NCBI GenBank assembly: GCA_010030605.1
Contig: RHCK01000073.1
Location: 1 to 7,607, forward strand
Source of the DNA: Acidimicrobiia bacterium
GTDB taxonomy: Bacteria > Actinomycetota > Acidimicrobiia > Acidimicrobiales > Ilumatobacteraceae
DNA: 7,607 nucleotides
Direction of reading: 5' to 3'
How positions within the stretch are numbered: the first letter of the stretch is position 1; each line of letters begins with the position of its first letter. The position numbers and the translations under genes were made by a program. The notes under the pieces are model-generated. The model saw only the letters and a program-made list of their open reading frames with translations. It searched no databases and had not been told where the DNA came from. Of this stretch, positions 7,354 through 7,607 are shown piece after piece.

Positions 7354-7607
7354 CCCATTCCTCCAGCCAACGGTCACGGCTGTTGGCGATGGTTGTCGCG
7401 TCCATCAGCAAGGGATTCGTCACTGGCGCGACGTGATCGACGAACGACTTTGGGAGTTTGGCTCGAGTGTTGGCGGGGAACACGAAGATGCTCTCCGGTA
7501 ACAGTCCTTGGAAAGTTCGAGATGCGAGGTAATCGATAAGCATTCGCGCTTCGTCCGTGTGTTCCGTTCCACGCAAGACCCCGGCGTACTCGATCTGCCG
7601 AAAGCAC
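7337..7607 (-). CDS. thiB: Thiamine-type ABC transporter substrate-binding protein, C-terminal part (N-terminus outside window)
   Basis: Partial gene: about 89 C-terminal codons are visible and the frame runs off the right edge. The sequence begins C-F-R-Q-I-E-Y-A-G-V-L-R-G-T, then EARMLIDYLASRTFQGLLPE, SIFVFPANTRAKLPKSF and finally RDRWLEEWDALVG. This order of blocks resembles the end of ThiB/TbpA: the '(L/F)xQ(V/I)E' strand, 'xxFLxSxxFQxxIP', '(M/V)(Y/F)P(V/A)N' and the closing 'RxxWxxEW' helix. The protein should be an exported, probably lipid-anchored, ligand-binding lobe that delivers substrate to the permease. The TTG at 7576 is an internal leucine, not the start. The gene lies first of those visible in the operon and its TGA falls inside the permease reading frame. 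The ligand-binding residues and the signal peptide are outside the window. Confidence 0.82.
   Translation of the reverse strand, partial: CFRQIEYAGVLRGTEHTDEARMLIDYLASRTFQGLLPESIFVFPANTRAKLPKSFVDHVAPVTNPLLMDATTIANSRDRWLEEWDALVG
7360..7364 (-). promoter_or_regulatory. Shine-Dalgarno sequence for thiP
   Basis: On the minus strand GGAGG occurs 6 bases before the ATG at 7353. It is the clearest ribosome-binding site in the window and lies within the last codons of thiB. It decides the thiP start in favour of this ATG over the GTG at 7377. Confidence 0.75.

Noticed and set aside
7375..7377. GTG as the start of thiP
   Set aside because: The ATG at 7353 has a GGAGG six bases upstream, and the 8 extra residues do not resemble a needed part of the permease.
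7374..7607. An alternative minus-strand frame at the right edge
   Set aside because: It overlaps the frame that matches the ThiB C-terminus block by block; its own translation is Arg/Ser/His-rich.

Overview
The window comes from a moderately high-GC actinobacterium. The best support is a mycothiol-dependent (maleylpyruvate isomerase-type) enzyme at the left edge, because mycothiol is made by Actinomycetota. The general style of the proteins suggests the Acidimicrobiia, but that is only an impression and was not tested. The DNA is almost entirely coding: the longest stretch outside a called gene is 33 bases. I see no RNA genes, mobile elements, CRISPR arrays or long repeats.

Left part, plus strand (1-2157): the 3' end of a mycothiol-dependent maleylpyruvate isomerase-family gene is followed after 7 bases by a copper protein. 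The latter joins an exported CopC domain, a CopD membrane domain and a C-terminal extracytoplasmic beta domain in one chain. Its CopC part keeps the Cu(II) ligands, including a histidine that becomes the N-terminus after signal cleavage.

Right part, minus strand (7607 down to 2154): six genes are packed head to tail and look like one operon. In order of transcription they are the end of a thiamine-type substrate-binding protein (thiB), its two-domain permease (thiP), its ATPase (thiQ), a Gfo/Idh/MocA oxidoreductase fused to a GNAT acetyltransferase, a small ORF of about 64 codons, and a 406-residue protein of unknown function. Three of the five junctions overlap, two of them as 4-base ATGA overlaps. 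This suggests translational coupling. ThiB, ThiP and ThiQ together form a complete importer, probably for thiamine or a related compound. The promoter, and any TPP riboswitch, would lie to the right of the window.

The plus- and minus-strand units converge at 2154-2157, where both end with TAG inside a single CTAG palindrome, leaving no intergenic terminator. The most unusual items are the oxidoreductase-acetyltransferase fusion inside the thiBPQ operon and the unassigned small-ORF/406-residue pair coupled to it. I found no clear evidence of a wholly new system.
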